The position numbers and the translations under genes were made by a program. A stretch of 64,000 nt of DNA, taken from contig NZ_RQFO01000004.1 of NCBI RefSeq assembly GCF_004770045.1, forward strand, positions 978,501 to 1,042,500. The letters are read 5' to 3'. How positions within the stretch are numbered: position 1 is the stretch's first letter; each line of letters begins with the position of its first letter. This document shows, in pieces, positions 1-10,811 of the stretch. This DNA comes from Leptospira montravelensis. Its GTDB lineage: Bacteria; Spirochaetota; Leptospiria; Leptospirales; Leptospiraceae. A model generated the notes under the pieces. That model was given only the letters and a program-made list of their open reading frames with translations, made no database searches and was not told where the DNA came from.

Positions 1-3000
1 CAAAACTCAAATAATAGGAAGAATCGCCCGTCTTTCCTTCCGTTTGGATGATGGATTCCCTACCAAATCCCCGACCCAGAGGGAGAGAACCTGGAGGAAT
101 TGGGTCTTCCACAACCACCCAAGTTTTATCAGAATCAGCCTGGATTTCTAAAGTGACCCTAACAGTATCCCCTTTTGTCAAAACCCCGGATTTTGCCACT
201 TGAACTGGTTCAAAAGTTCGTTTGATACGGTAGCCACTAGAAATAGGAGCCTTTAAAGGAAGGACAGAATTGACAGACCACTCCACCCAAGGTTTTCCCT
301 TTCCATCGTAACTTACAGAAACTGTCTCCGGTGTAGTTCCGATGGTTTGAGATACCGTCTGTTTCCCGTTAGGTTCCAGTTGATACACGTCTTTTGAGGA
401 TTGGATTTTTATTTTTCCGCCGGTGACTTTTTCGGATTCGAGGAGTTTACTCACACGGTCAAAAACTAAAATGGAATAAGCATTCCCAAGTGTAGTATCA
501 TAACTTCCCCGTTTTTGCATTTTAACAAAACCTTTGATTAAACGAGGCATATCTTTTTTATAACTTGGTTCCGAAAATGACCAAAGTAAAAATTTTGCCA
601 TCGTATAATCGCGACTTCCCAAAATCCACCAAGGATTCGTAAATCCAGAATCAGCAATCACAAGTTCGGAACCTTGGATATTGAGTCTGGATCGTAACGT
701 ACTTGTAAGGCGAGACTTTACGGAACTGTCACTACCGTTTACCCTTCCCCAAATTTCTGATAAATCAATTAGGGATGCTGTTGGTAAAAATTCAAGGCCA
801 TCAAAAATGGGTCTTACTTGCTCCCATTCATAAGTTTGGTATCTTGTGAGAGCTTCCCAAACTATGATTTTTCGAATCACGGAATCGGCCCCAAATCTAT
901 ATCTTTCTCCATTGACACGGCCTTCTACATATCCTTGTAAACCGGCGATCATTTTTCCCAAAACATCTTCTGGGATTTTTTGATTGGTAAGTTGTGCTGA
1001 TGTTAATACATAAGCAGTGAGGATTTCACTTCCATGTTCCATACGAGCAAAATATTTAACAAGGCCATCATAATCTAAAAACGAGTTTAAATCAGATAAA
1101 ACTTCACTCCATAAAACACTTGATTTCAACCCGATGGCCTTGGAAACACGTTGTTCCATACAATAATATGGATAGTTATGAAAATAATTTTGTATTCCAG
1201 ACAAACTCGTTAGGATGGTAGGTGATGCCTTCCATATCATTTTACCTGACTCAGGTTTTGAACCTTCGGGAACCTGGACTGATTCTTTCATTGGTGATTC
1301 ATATAAAAATAAACCAGCTTGGTATACTCTTTCTGTATCGACAGGTAAAACTTTTTGTTCCACAGCCATTTGATCAAGGACTGTTCCGTTAGGTGATGAA
1401 ACCTCTAACTGGAACTTTCGTTTGGTAGTATTTTCAGGGACGGTTAAATCCCAAAAAACAACTTTAGTTTCTCCTGGAGCGAGAATGGCAGATTTTGTTT
1501 CCAAATCTTCTTTGACATCGGTTCCATTTTTTACATCCGCTACAGTAAGACGTAACCGAAGTTGTTCTTTGTTTTCACCTGCATTTCTAAGTGTCACTTC
1601 ATGGCGAAGATTGTCACCTAACCTAACCACAGGTGGAATTCCAGAAAAGGACTGAATTTTTTGAGTGGTTTGGATTTTTGCCATCCCCGTTCCAAACTCT
1701 TTGGTTCCGGAAGTAACCACAGCTACAATGCGAAAAGTAGTGAGGGAATCATTTAAAGGAAAACTAAACTTTAATTTTCCATCTTTTCCAACAATGGCCT
1801 TTCCTTTCCAATAAAGTAAGGTATCAAAAAGAGAACGTGTGGATTGTTTTCCACCACCACCGCCCTCTGGTTTTGCTTTCAAACCAAAATGACGTTTTCC
1901 TATGATCTGTGATTGGGCAGTAGACGTTCCCACAGAATGAGGTCTTGTTCCCATCATGGAATCTAATAAATTCCAAGTGGGGTTCGGAGATAGTTCCAAG
2001 AGAGCTTCGTCCACAACCGCAAGTGTCACTTCTGTTGATTCCACAGGAACCTTTCCCTCTGAAGTTTTGATTTCAATTTCTACGTTTGCCGTTTCTCTGA
2101 CTTGGTATAATTTTTTATCAGGATTTACAGAGACGGACAAACTGTACGGTTTGTATCCGACTTTTAACATAGTCAGACCCAAACGGTATCCTGGTTTTGC
2201 TAAATCCACAAGACCTGTTGGTTTGGGATCTCCGACGCGACCACGAACTAAAAATACAGATACAAAAACGTTGGGAGCATATTCCTTTTTGATAGGTATA
2301 GAAATCACTGGATCTTTTCCTGATACCGGAGTCACAAAATAATCGAGAACACCTTCCCTTTCTATACTGACAAGAGCTGTTGCTTCTCGGAAAGGAGAAC
2401 GAATCTGCACTTTAATGGTTTCGCCCACATCCACGGAACGTTTCTCTGGGAGAATATCCATTCGGTTGTGGTCACTCACATCAAACCAAGCTTCTTGTTT
2501 GGAACTCACCCAAACATTATAACTGGAGCTGGTTAGGTTTCCCTTAGAATCTTTAGTTTCTGCAAGAAACACGATATCACCCACACCAGGCGACTTTCCT
2601 TCACAAATCAAAATTCCTTTAGAATCTGTTTTTCCTTCGCAAAAATCTCCGAGTTTTGTTACTTCTTCATAATGTTCATAGGCATAAAAACCACCTACTA
2701 AACGTTTTCGGTTGGAATAAAATTCTTTTTTGTAGGCAGTGACTTTTATTTTTTGAGAGCCAATGGTTTTGTCTTTTTGATCAAGTGCCACTAACTGAAG
2801 TTTAACGTTATCTTCTGTAAACAACCAACCATCGGGTAGGATTCCCAAATGAATTTCTGAAGGGGAAACAGGAAAACTTCTAGAAACAGTTTGGATTTCG
2901 CCAGAGGGATCGGCATATTCCATTTCGACTTGGAAATTTCCATAACCGGGAATGGTTTTTAATCCACTAAACGTATATTGCAGAAAACCCTTTTCATCAG

Positions 3001-5404
3001 TTTTTAAAGCAGTGGAAAGAACTTCCGGTTTAGATTCTTCTACTTCTTCTTCGTCATAACCACTGGCCTTCCACTTTCCTTCCTTTATGGATTCTGGGGA
3101 AAAGGAAAATGCAGAATACTCTTCTTTGGGTGAATAATGACCGGGAATTACTTGTGAACGAATTTTTACAGGAAATCCACCGGCCCCTCCTCCCGACAAA
3201 TACTCTAACCCAAAAAGAACTTTGGATTCTCTTGGAGAAACTAACTCCTGTTTGTCGCCTGCAAGTTGTATATTCCCTTTGACTACAGGGAGGCGAAATT
3301 CCTCAACTCGAAATTGTGTGATTGTTTCCCCATAACTTGAATCGTCATTTGAATAAGGGTAATATACAATATAAACCCCATGTTTTGCATTTTTAGGAAT
3401 TTTAAATTCAGATTCGGTGTGCCCAGGAAAAGACCAAACCAAAGGCAATGGATATGCCTCTCCTGACCCTTCGTGTTTGATAATGACTTGCGATGGATAG
3501 TCTTTGGGATCAGCTGGAATCAGTCCCTTATTTCCAAATCCGCGACGAACATGTCTTAAATGAACCGTTTCCCCTTTTTTAAACAAAGTTCGATCAAGAA
3601 CAATAGATTTGATTTCTTTGGAATATCCGGTTGTGGCACTCGGAAGTTGGTAACGCCAACTTTCGATTCCTTTGTCCCAGGTGCTTGAGGTAAAACTAAT
3701 ATCGTCATTTTTTTGTACAAAAATGGTTAAACCAGAACCTAACTCATGATAACCGCAATAGGGAATTTCCTGGAAACTTAAATTTCCAAAAAGCATACTA
3801 CCATCTTTTCCTGTAATGCCCGCTCCTCGCAAGTTTCCTTTACAGTCTAGAACTTTCACTTGAACCCCAGGTTCAGGAAGTCCTTGGTCAAGGTTTGTCA
3901 CCCAAACAAGGCTAGTATCTTTTCCCCATTTAAAATGAGCCGAAAGATTGGTGACAAGGGCCGCACTAGAAACATACATTTTCCCTTTTTTTTCGAGAAG
4001 ACTGTTTCCAAGAACATCACTCGCAAGCTCTACTACATAAAACCCTGGTGTTTCCAAAGGAATTCCCACCACTTCCATTGGCTTTTTCCCATTGGGTTTG
4101 GGAAGTGAGAAAGTCGAAATACCTGAGTTAGCTGGTGGATTTTGGAATACAGATTGTTCACGTTCTCTTGTAGAAAGAATTTGAAACCATTTTTGGATTT
4201 CTAAAATATCCATTGTTTTTTGGCTTTTTCCTCCTACACCAAGAGAAATGGATTTCATAGGCAGGTTTACTTCTAAATTTCTAAGTGTTACCGGTAAGGC
4301 AGGTTTGGCTTTCGATTCCAAAATACCAAATTTGGCACCAAACTTGGCAAGGGGCGGAAATTCATCTGTTTTAAATTTTAAAGGAAAAGAACCAATATTC
4401 GATAAACTTCTGTTAGTATCGTCGACAAGTTCCGGAACTCGAATTTCAAATTCACTGTTTTCTGGAAAGGGACCAGGAAAACTCACCCACTCATAAAATT
4501 CGTTTCCTTTTTCTGCCATTGGCGATTGAGGAAATTCAGTACCATCCTTAGAGACCAATTTGATTTTTTGTAACAAGGAACGGGATACCGCAGAACTAAA
4601 AGAAAGAGAAACTGGTAAGATGGGAATACAATCTGCTTTTGCATTTACTCTTTCACAACTAAACCTAACAGAGAATACAGGCCTTACCGTAAATGACAAT
4701 ACCTCATCTTCTCTAATTTCTCCACCCCAAATCGACTTAGTTCCTTTCCCCAAAACAAGTTGGATTTGCCGATCCGGTAAAAATGTTTGTTTAGATTTTA
4801 AAAGAACTGTTTCTTCTATATCGGTATCACCATTTGATTTTAAGATTGCCTTTCTTTCAGATCCAGTGACGAGGACAATAGGGATTCTGTTTCCTAATTC
4901 TTCTGAACGAAAGTAGGTATATTTTTGAAAAGAAGTAAGATCCGGTTTTGCATCCAGATGTAAAACGAAGATTTGGTCTTCGGTAATAGAACTTCCATTA
5001 TATGGAGTTGCATATTGTACAGAAGGTCCTCCTGTATGAAAGGAAAAACTATGTTCCCCTTGCACTAGTTCTCCACTAAATGTTTTGGTTCCTTCTTTCA
5101 ATTGGAAGGAACACTCCACACCCCCCGGAAGTTCTTTTTCAAATTCATAAACCCAGGTAGTTGAATCAAGAAAACGACTGGTCCCAGGAAGCGGACATTT
5201 GATTTGAAAGATATCAACTTTGGGTCGAATATCTCCGAGAGAAACCATAGGTTTTGTGAACCGTACGGTCACTTGTTTGGGCTGTTTGACAAATCCATTG
5301 GGAGTGAAAAATTCGATAGCCGCAGGAAGGGTTTGAGAATCATCCGAACGAACTAAAAATAAAGAAAGGAAGAGGAAAAGAAAAAGCCGGCTCTTTGCAA
5401 ACAT
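1..5404 (-). CDS. Alpha-2-macroglobulin family protein (C-terminus beyond window)
   Basis: Reading leftward from the ATG at 5402-5404 the frame stays open to the window edge in every stretch I translated, giving about 1,801 residues with the C-terminus missing. The N-terminus is a hydrophobic signal peptide; I see no lipobox Cys, unlike E. coli YfhM, so the protein may be soluble in the periplasm or anchored otherwise. Near the N-terminus is the segment VRFTKPMVSLGD, typical of the first bacterial A2M domain. Further on, VTLAVVDEALLEL fits the MG/bait region, and CMEQ at 1151-1162 (Cys about residue 1415) in the context YPYYCMEQR is the thioester motif that traps attacking proteases. Family role: a periplasmic protease trap that protects the envelope. 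It is longer than E. coli YfhM (about 1,650 aa). No pbpC partner is visible in the window. Confidence 0.9.
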   Translation of the reverse strand, partial: MFAKSRLFLFLFLSLFLVRSDDSQTLPAAIEFFTPNGFVKQPKQVTVRFTKPMVSLGDIRPKVDIFQIKCPLPGTSRFLDSTTWVYEFEKELPGGVECSFQLKEGTKTFSGELVQGEHSFSFHTGGPSVQYATPYNGSSITEDQIFVLHLDAKPDLTSFQKYTYFRSEELGNRIPIVLVTGSERKAILKSNGDTDIEETVLLKSKQTFLPDRQIQLVLGKGTKSIWGGEIREDEVLSFTVRPVFSVRFSCERVNAKADCIPILPVSLSFSSAVSRSLLQKIKLVSKDGTEFPQSPMAEKGNEFYEWVSFPGPFPENSEFEIRVPELVDDTNRSLSNIGSFPLKFKTDEFPPLAKFGAKFGILESKAKPALPVTLRNLEVNLPMKSISLGVGGKSQKTMDILEIQKWFQILSTREREQSVFQNPPANSGISTFSLPKPNGKKPMEVVGIPLETPGFYVVELASDVLGNSLLEKKGKMYVSSAALVTNLSAHFKWGKDTSLVWVTNLDQGLPEPGVQVKVLDCKGNLRGAGITGKDGSMLFGNLSFQEIPYCGYHELGSGLTIFVQKNDDISFTSSTWDKGIESWRYQLPSATTGYSKEIKSIVLDRTLFKKGETVHLRHVRRGFGNKGLIPADPKDYPSQVIIKHEGSGEAYPLPLVWSFPGHTESEFKIPKNAKHGVYIVYYPYSNDDSSYGETITQFRVEEFRLPVVKGNIQLAGDKQELVSPRESKVLFGLEYLSGGGAGGFPVKIRSQVIPGHYSPKEEYSAFSFSPESIKEGKWKASGYDEEEVEESKPEVLSTALKTDEKGFLQYTFSGLKTIPGYGNFQVEMEYADPSGEIQTVSRSFPVSPSEIHLGILPDGWLFTEDNVKLQLVALDQKDKTIGSQKIKVTAYKKEFYSNRKRLVGGFYAYEHYEEVTKLGDFCEGKTDSKGILICEGKSPGVGDIVFLAETKDSKGNLTSSSYNVWVSSKQEAWFDVSDHNRMDILPEKRSVDVGETIKVQIRSPFREATALVSIEREGVLDYFVTPVSGKDPVISIPIKKEYAPNVFVSVFLVRGRVGDPKPTGLVDLAKPGYRLGLTMLKVGYKPYSLSVSVNPDKKLYQVRETANVEIEIKTSEGKVPVESTEVTLAVVDEALLELSPNPTWNLLDSMMGTRPHSVGTSTAQSQIIGKRHFGLKAKPEGGGGGKQSTRSLFDTLLYWKGKAIVGKDGKLKFSFPLNDSLTTFRIVAVVTSGTKEFGTGMAKIQTTQKIQSFSGIPPVVRLGDNLRHEVTLRNAGENKEQLRLRLTVADVKNGTDVKEDLETKSAILAPGETKVVFWDLTVPENTTKRKFQLEVSSPNGTVLDQMAVEQKVLPVDTERVYQAGLFLYESPMKESVQVPEGSKPESGKMIWKASPTILTSLSGIQNYFHNYPYYCMEQRVSKAIGLKSSVLWSEVLSDLNSFLDYDGLVKYFARMEHGSEILTAYVLTSAQLTNQKIPEDVLGKMIAGLQGYVEGRVNGERYRFGADSVIRKIIVWEALTRYQTYEWEQVRPIFDGLEFLPTASLIDLSEIWGRVNGSDSSVKSRLTSTLRSRLNIQGSELVIADSGFTNPWWILGSRDYTMAKFLLWSFSEPSYKKDMPRLIKGFVKMQKRGSYDTTLGNAYSILVFDRVSKLLESEKVTGGKIKIQSSKDVYQLEPNGKQTVSQTIGTTPETVSVSYDGKGKPWVEWSVNSVLPLKAPISSGYRIKRTFEPVQVAKSGVLTKGDTVRVTLEIQADSDKTWVVVEDPIPPGSLPLGRGFGRESIIQTEGKTGDSSYYLSF

Positions 5405-5580
5405 GACAAAATTTAAAAATAGGGAAGCGGCTTGGAAAGAAAAAAAAGAAAATCAGGGATATTGACCCCTCCCTGCGGGTATCATAAGGAGAAACATCTA
5501 TGAACGATCATTAGACCCAAACTAAGCCCAAAAGGTTCCCATTTTATGGAAAGAAATTTACCTAGACTCTATTTTTTACC

Positions 5581-6843
5581 TCAGATTTTAAGAGAAAATG
5601 CCAGTAAGAAAAAATCTTCTTTTTTAGATGTTTGTCTATCATGATAAGCAAATACAGAATCTGCTGACCTGCGATATACATACTCAAATCGAAGTAAACC
5701 TGGATTATAAGTAAGAATATCAAAAGTTGCCGTGTAACCGTTAGCCATAAATCCATTTTTAGTTCCCGTATTTACCATCACCTGAAGCGGATCATAAAAA
5801 CGTTCTATGCGAAAACTCATTCGGTATTCTGGAGTGAGTAAATAACTGACCCAAATCGTTCCGTGATACCACTGACGGTATACATGTGAACTAGTTTCTC
5901 GATATTCACTCAGATTTGGATCATAGGTATTTAACCAAGGTTCATAAACAAAACTTTGTTTATTTTTTTGTGCACCCACATCGACCTGACCAACTAAACT
6001 GAATTGATCAGATAAAATCCATTCCAAAATAGTATTTTGATACATCCTTAGTTGTTTTCTTTCATAATTCGGTGCCTCATTACCAATAAATTGATTTAGA
6101 GTTAAAATAAAGTGTTGGTTAAAAACATATTTAATCTGTCCACCAAATGATTTATCTTTGTTATTATCTGTAATATTTTGCCAACCATTCAATACCTGCA
6201 ATTGTCCACTGAGTTTATCAGAAAATTGGTGAGACAAACGAACACCCGAAGAATAATAAGGTACGTAATCTAATGCAAATGCCCTCGTATAGTTTACATT
6301 ATTTTGTGAAATCCATGATTCATATCCAATATTTCCAAAAAATATTCCTGCATCTATCCAAGTTTTATTTGAAATTTTAAAACCTACAAACGCTTCCTGT
6401 ATTTTTTTCACAGAATTTTGATTAGAATATTTTTCAGTGTTTAATTCTGATGCATAATTTGCGTTTACTGAAGTTCCCCATTGAAATGCGATTCTACCTC
6501 TATAATTTTTCTCTTCTATTTTTGCTTCTATGTAGGCCAAATTTATATTAAATTCAGAATTTCGAACCGCTTGTGTCGTAAAATTTCTTTCGTTATCTTT
6601 AGGAAGGTTACGATTATATAAATAATATGAATCTACAAAGCCACCTAACTTGACAATACTTGGCAAAGGAACGGTTTTAGAAGATGAATCAGAACCTTCT
6701 TTTTTATCAATCAATTGATTTTCTTCGGCATGAATTGGAATTAACAACACTAAACTTACATAAAACAAAACAAAGAGGTGCACTCTTAAATTTATGGAAC
6801 ATCTGATTATGATGTTTGAAAAAACATTATATTGATCTATCAT
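5581..6843 (-). CDS. Outer-membrane beta-barrel (porin-like) protein next to kdp
   Basis: 420 residues. A long N-terminal region with a hydrophobic stretch (LFVLFYVSLVLLIPIHA) ends in an Ala-x-Glu cleavage-like site. The mature part alternates polar and aromatic residues, as in an outer-membrane barrel, and starts with KLGGFVDSYYLYNRN, which resembles the OmpL-like putative porin family (BBP2). It ends in a hydrophobic strand (FLLAFSLKI). The charged n-region before the hydrophobic stretch is unusually long, so the true start may be an internal GTG or other codon near residue 21. The gene lies 124 bp downstream of kdpE on the same strand and may be co-transcribed with kdp. A role as the outer-membrane entry for potassium is inference only. 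Confidence 0.7.
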   Translation of the reverse strand: MIDQYNVFSNIIIRCSINLRVHLFVLFYVSLVLLIPIHAEENQLIDKKEGSDSSSKTVPLPSIVKLGGFVDSYYLYNRNLPKDNERNFTTQAVRNSEFNINLAYIEAKIEEKNYRGRIAFQWGTSVNANYASELNTEKYSNQNSVKKIQEAFVGFKISNKTWIDAGIFFGNIGYESWISQNNVNYTRAFALDYVPYYSSGVRLSHQFSDKLSGQLQVLNGWQNITDNNKDKSFGGQIKYVFNQHFILTLNQFIGNEAPNYERKQLRMYQNTILEWILSDQFSLVGQVDVGAQKNKQSFVYEPWLNTYDPNLSEYRETSSHVYRQWYHGTIWVSYLLTPEYRMSFRIERFYDPLQVMVNTGTKNGFMANGYTATFDILTYNPGLLRFEYVYRRSADSVFAYHDRQTSKKEDFFLLAFSLKI

Positions 6844-6967
6844 AGTAAGACCAATTTAGCATTTTTTTATCTTCTCTACAATGTTTGGAGAATTATCTTC
6901 CCTGAATTTACGTTAAGAACTTATTAAGATAAATTTGATATAACCAAATTTAAAATTTATGAGTAAT

Positions 6968-7657
6968 TTATTGTGTCACCCAACGATAACCAATACCAGG
7001 CTCAGTTATCAAAAACCTTGGATCACTTGGGAAATCTTCAATTTTTTTTCTAAGTTGAGTGATATGAACTCTGAGGGAATTCATTTCATTTAATGCTTGG
7101 TCTCCCCAAATCTTTTTAATTAGTACGTCATGAGTTATGACTTTCCCTGCATTTTTTATTAAAAAAGTAAGGATCTGGAATTCCGTTGGAGTCAAACGGA
7201 CCTGAGATTGATTTTTAATGACTTGATAGTTTAGAAAATCTACAACCAAACCTTCTTTTTCCCAATTGGTAGGTGTTTCTTCAATGGGAAGTCTACGCAA
7301 AGCGGTGCGAATCCTTGCGAGCAATTCCCCCATACTAAATGGCTTTGTAATATAGTCATCGGCACCTGAATCAAGTAATGCAATCTTATCTTCCTCGGAA
7401 CTCATTACCGACAATACAATAAAGGGGACTTCGGAAAATGTACGAACTTCCTTGATTACCTCAAGTCCAGTTCCGTCTGGAAGTTGTAAGTCGAGTAAAA
7501 CCAATTTTGGTGAATTGAGCGCAATGGATTCAACTGCGTCTTTTCTTGAGATCGCCTCAATGGTTCGATATCCCTTTGCTTCAAGTGCAATGCGTAACAT
7601 CTTGCGAATTGCGCCATCATCATCGACTAAAAGAATCAAATCCTTCAACATATACAT
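6968..7657 (-). CDS. kdpE: KdpE response regulator
   Basis: 229 residues, OmpR/PhoB-type. The receiver domain (about 1-120) has the acidic pocket VDDDG, phospho-acceptor Asp56 in LLDLQLPDG, Ser83 and Lys105 in the ITKPF motif. The C-terminal winged helix (about 135-229) includes LTPTEFQILTFL and GIGYRW. It starts 6 bp after the kdpD stop, so it is the last gene of the kdp operon. Family role: phosphorylated by KdpD when K+ is low or osmolarity is high, then activates kdpABC. The start could be the first or the third codon (both Met). Confidence 0.95.
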   Translation of the reverse strand: MYMLKDLILLVDDDGAIRKMLRIALEAKGYRTIEAISRKDAVESIALNSPKLVLLDLQLPDGTGLEVIKEVRTFSEVPFIVLSVMSSEEDKIALLDSGADDYITKPFSMGELLARIRTALRRLPIEETPTNWEKEGLVVDFLNYQVIKNQSQVRLTPTEFQILTFLIKNAGKVITHDVLIKKIWGDQALNEMNSLRVHITQLRKKIEDFPSDPRFLITEPGIGYRWVTQ

Positions 7658-7663
7658 TTTCTC

Positions 7664-10240
7664 TTATTTAGAAAAAGGTATGTCAATGAGAAACCTTGCT
7701 CCCCCTTCTTTCCTATTGACTGCTTCAATATTACCGCCATGTAACTCAACGATTGATTTGGTTATCGCAAGACCAAGTCCAGTCCCTATTTTTCCCGATG
7801 ATTCACCTCGATAAAACTTCTGAAAGATTCGCGAAGAATCAAGCGGAAGACCAAATCCGTTATCATCTACTATCCATTGAATGGATTTTTCAGTTTTTTC
7901 TAGCGATATCCAAACGGTTGAACCTTCAGGAGTATACATACATGCATTATAAAGTAAGTTAAAAAGAGCGTGGGAAAATAGAATTCGATCTAGTTCAATT
8001 GGCAAATCCAAATCATTTAACTGAATCTTAATTGTATGGTTTAATTTGTTTTTGCCCAAATAAGAAATCGAATCGTGTATAATTTCAGATGGATATACTT
8101 TTTCTTTTTTCAAAGTTAAATATCCGGATTCAATACGACTAATATCTAATAGATTTCCCAATAGCAAATTCAAGACTAATGAACTTTCCTGAATCTCTTC
8201 AATTAGATTTTTTCTAGCATTTATATCGGCATCAATATCAGGATCAAGGAGTGCAGATGCCGAGCCTTGAATGGAAGTCAGAGGAGTTTTTAATTCATGT
8301 GATAATGAATTAAAAATCAGATTGTATAATTTTTCTGATTCTTTTATCAAAAAATTTTTCCTAGAATCTTCTGAGAGAATATCTCGGTCCAGAGCTAAAG
8401 CAACTTGGTTTGCGACTGTATTCAGAAGTATTTCTTTTTCCAAACTCGGTTCCTCAGTAGAGTTAACATTAATTACACCAGTAATGCCTCCTGGGGAAAC
8501 AAGTGGATAAAATGTAGCATTGGCAAGAGATAATGTTTCAGTATATTTTCCTGCCGGTTTTCCGTTTTTGATCGTCCAAGTAGCCACAGCCAGATCTTTT
8601 GGATCTTCAATGGCGGGAGAAAACTCACCACCTTGGTAAAAATGAAGTTTTACAGGAAACGGAAAAATTCGTTTAAAGAATGATTCACCTGTTTTGATTA
8701 TTTCCGACGCCGTTGAGGTTTTAGATAAATTTTGTGTGAGTTCATAAAGAATGGAAAGTTTCTCTTCTCTTGACCTAAGTTTTAGTTCATTTTTTTTAAG
8801 CCTTGCCGTTAAACTTCCATTAATGAGAGCAATCAACATAAAAATCACGAACATCAAAGCATCTTCTAACTTCGAAATATAAAAAGTATAAAGAGGTGGG
8901 ATAAACAGAAAATTCCAAAATGAAGCAGAGAGAATCGCAGCAAGCAAAACAGGGCCGCGACTAAAAAATATCCCAAGTACTGCTACAAAAAACAAATAAA
9001 GAATCGAAATAGTCCAATATCCAATATAAGAAATTAAAAATTGATTACCTAAGGTAACGATTGAAGTTAAAGCAAATACAGATATATATTGGCGAATACC
9101 AGAAGAAGGAATTAGTTTTTTATAAAAATCAAATTGTAACGAGAGATCGTCTGCATAAGGTAAAACAATAAGTTCTACACCTCTAAGTTGTTTGATGAGT
9201 TTAGAAGGTATGTTCCTCTGAAAGATATCCAAGAAAAAACTTTTTTTGGGCCTACCGATGACCAAACGATTGATCCGTTTTTCCTCTGCTATGGCTAGGA
9301 TTCCAACTACTGGATCAGATTCAAAGGAGTGGATAACTTCTGCACCTAATTCCTTTGCCAACCGAATGTGAGAACGTATGGAATTGGCAGCTTCCACACT
9401 TTTCTCTTCTTCGTTTTCTGAAAAAAATGCATACAACTCAGAATTCCTTTCTAAAGCCAACTTTTTTGCATACCTCAGCAATGTTTTTGAATTAGGGCTT
9501 GCCGAGATCGCAACCATTACCCTTTCTCTGCCTTGAGGCATCCTTTTTTCTACGTACTTTGCAGTGTATGACAAAGACAATTCCCGAAGATAGGTTAAGT
9601 TTTCTTTGCGAAAAAAATTTTCTTTTGCTGCTAATATTTTTTCCGCAATGTATACCTTTCCCTCAGACAATCTCTTTAACAATTCATCAGGTATAATATC
9701 GATTAACACAAGTTCGTCTGCCCTCTCGAGAATACTATCCGGAATGGTCTCTTTTACCGGGCTTTGTATAATTTTTTCAATAGAATCTACTTGGCTTTCT
9801 AAATGTTGAACATTCACAGTGGAGAGAACATGAATCCCTGCATCTAATAGTAAAAAAACATCCTGATATCTTTTGTTGTTGAGCGAACCGGGAATATTGG
9901 TATGGGCCAATTCATCAACCAGTATATAACTTGGTTTTTCTTTTAAGATACTTTCGACATCCATTTCTTCCCATACCTTCCCCCTATATTCAATTTTATT
10001 AAGCGGAATACGATCCAAACCTTCAATCAATGCATTTGTTTCTTCTCTTCCATGTGATTCTACGACTCCAATTTTTACATCTTCTCCATCTTCTTTTAAA
10101 TGATGTGCTTCCGTTAACATAGCATAGGTTTTTCCAACACCAGGTGACATCCCAAAATAAACTTTTAGAATTCCCTTTTTTTTTGGTTCTTCCTGATTTG
10201 CTATCGAAAGAAAATCTTCCGGACGCTTACCTTCATTCAT
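7664..10240 (-). CDS. kdpD: KdpD sensor histidine kinase
   Basis: 858 residues with the full KdpD layout. The N-terminal KdpD domain has a Walker A site at about 30-38 (GMSPGVGKT); a universal-stress-protein-like domain spans about 240-365; four membrane helices lie at about 385-475; a GAF-like segment is at about 500-620. The kinase core has phospho-acceptor His648 (SLSHELKTPLTS), then N, G1 and G2 boxes (LLYNACMYTPEGS, VDDNGFGLPL, GTGLGLAI). It overlaps the end of kdpC by 8 bp and is followed by kdpE. The USP domain is where c-di-AMP binds in some KdpD proteins; whether it does here cannot be told from sequence. Confidence 0.96.
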   Translation of the reverse strand: MNEGKRPEDFLSIANQEEPKKKGILKVYFGMSPGVGKTYAMLTEAHHLKEDGEDVKIGVVESHGREETNALIEGLDRIPLNKIEYRGKVWEEMDVESILKEKPSYILVDELAHTNIPGSLNNKRYQDVFLLLDAGIHVLSTVNVQHLESQVDSIEKIIQSPVKETIPDSILERADELVLIDIIPDELLKRLSEGKVYIAEKILAAKENFFRKENLTYLRELSLSYTAKYVEKRMPQGRERVMVAISASPNSKTLLRYAKKLALERNSELYAFFSENEEEKSVEAANSIRSHIRLAKELGAEVIHSFESDPVVGILAIAEEKRINRLVIGRPKKSFFLDIFQRNIPSKLIKQLRGVELIVLPYADDLSLQFDFYKKLIPSSGIRQYISVFALTSIVTLGNQFLISYIGYWTISILYLFFVAVLGIFFSRGPVLLAAILSASFWNFLFIPPLYTFYISKLEDALMFVIFMLIALINGSLTARLKKNELKLRSREEKLSILYELTQNLSKTSTASEIIKTGESFFKRIFPFPVKLHFYQGGEFSPAIEDPKDLAVATWTIKNGKPAGKYTETLSLANATFYPLVSPGGITGVINVNSTEEPSLEKEILLNTVANQVALALDRDILSEDSRKNFLIKESEKLYNLIFNSLSHELKTPLTSIQGSASALLDPDIDADINARKNLIEEIQESSLVLNLLLGNLLDISRIESGYLTLKKEKVYPSEIIHDSISYLGKNKLNHTIKIQLNDLDLPIELDRILFSHALFNLLYNACMYTPEGSTVWISLEKTEKSIQWIVDDNGFGLPLDSSRIFQKFYRGESSGKIGTGLGLAITKSIVELHGGNIEAVNRKEGGARFLIDIPFSK

Positions 10241-10811
10241 TGATTATTTTTTTCCAAGATACATTTAATTTTGTAACATTTACACGTTCACGCCCAACAA
10301 ATCCCCACAAAGAATACTCAGTATTTTTTTGAATCAACTCATTTAAAGTATCAATGGGAACTTTGAATTCTCGATTAAGAAAATTGGCTTGTTCATATGC
10401 ACAACCAACTGAAATATGTGGATCCAATCCCGAAGCAGAGGCATATAATAATTCAGGACAGTTGCGATAATCAATTCCCATTCCATCTAAAACTGATTTT
10501 CTTTGGTCTACTAATGTTTTTAATTCAAAACTAGAAGGGCTTAAATTGGAGGCCCCACTCGGTATTTTATTGTAATCATTTGCACTTGGTCGATACATGA
10601 ACATAGATTTTGAATTTAACTTTTGAGCCAAAAGTTCGGAACCAAATACATTACCATCCAATATAATCAAACTTCCATTTGCTTTCTCTGAAAAAAACAA
10701 ATTGGAAATCCCTGTCACTGTTAAAGGATAAACAACACCTAACAAAAGCAAGGATACAAATAAAAATCGAATGGAGATTTCCCATTGGTTCGATGTTTCA
10801 TTATTTTTCAT
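10233..10811 (-). CDS. kdpC: KdpC, potassium-transporting ATPase small subunit
   Basis: 192 residues. One N-terminal membrane helix (about 15-38, [15 protein letters not shown]) precedes a periplasmic domain, with family segments such as [24 protein letters not shown] and the ASGLDPHIS signature. In KdpFABC this subunit stabilises the complex and supports high-affinity K+ transport. It overlaps kdpB by 4 bp (ATGA) and kdpD by 8 bp, indicating translational coupling. Length is normal for the family. Confidence 0.96.
   Translation of the reverse strand: MKNNETSNQWEISIRFLFVSLLLLGVVYPLTVTGISNLFFSEKANGSLIILDGNVFGSELLAQKLNSKSMFMYRPSANDYNKIPSGASNLSPSSFELKTLVDQRKSVLDGMGIDYRNCPELLYASASGLDPHISVGCAYEQANFLNREFKVPIDTLNELIQKNTEYSLWGFVGRERVNVTKLNVSWKKIINE

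Noticed and set aside
5486..5514. Possible leader peptide: AAGGAG, ATG, three codons and TAG between the A2M and barrel genes
   Set aside because: Too short, no associated regulatory structure, and it faces opposite to both neighbouring genes.
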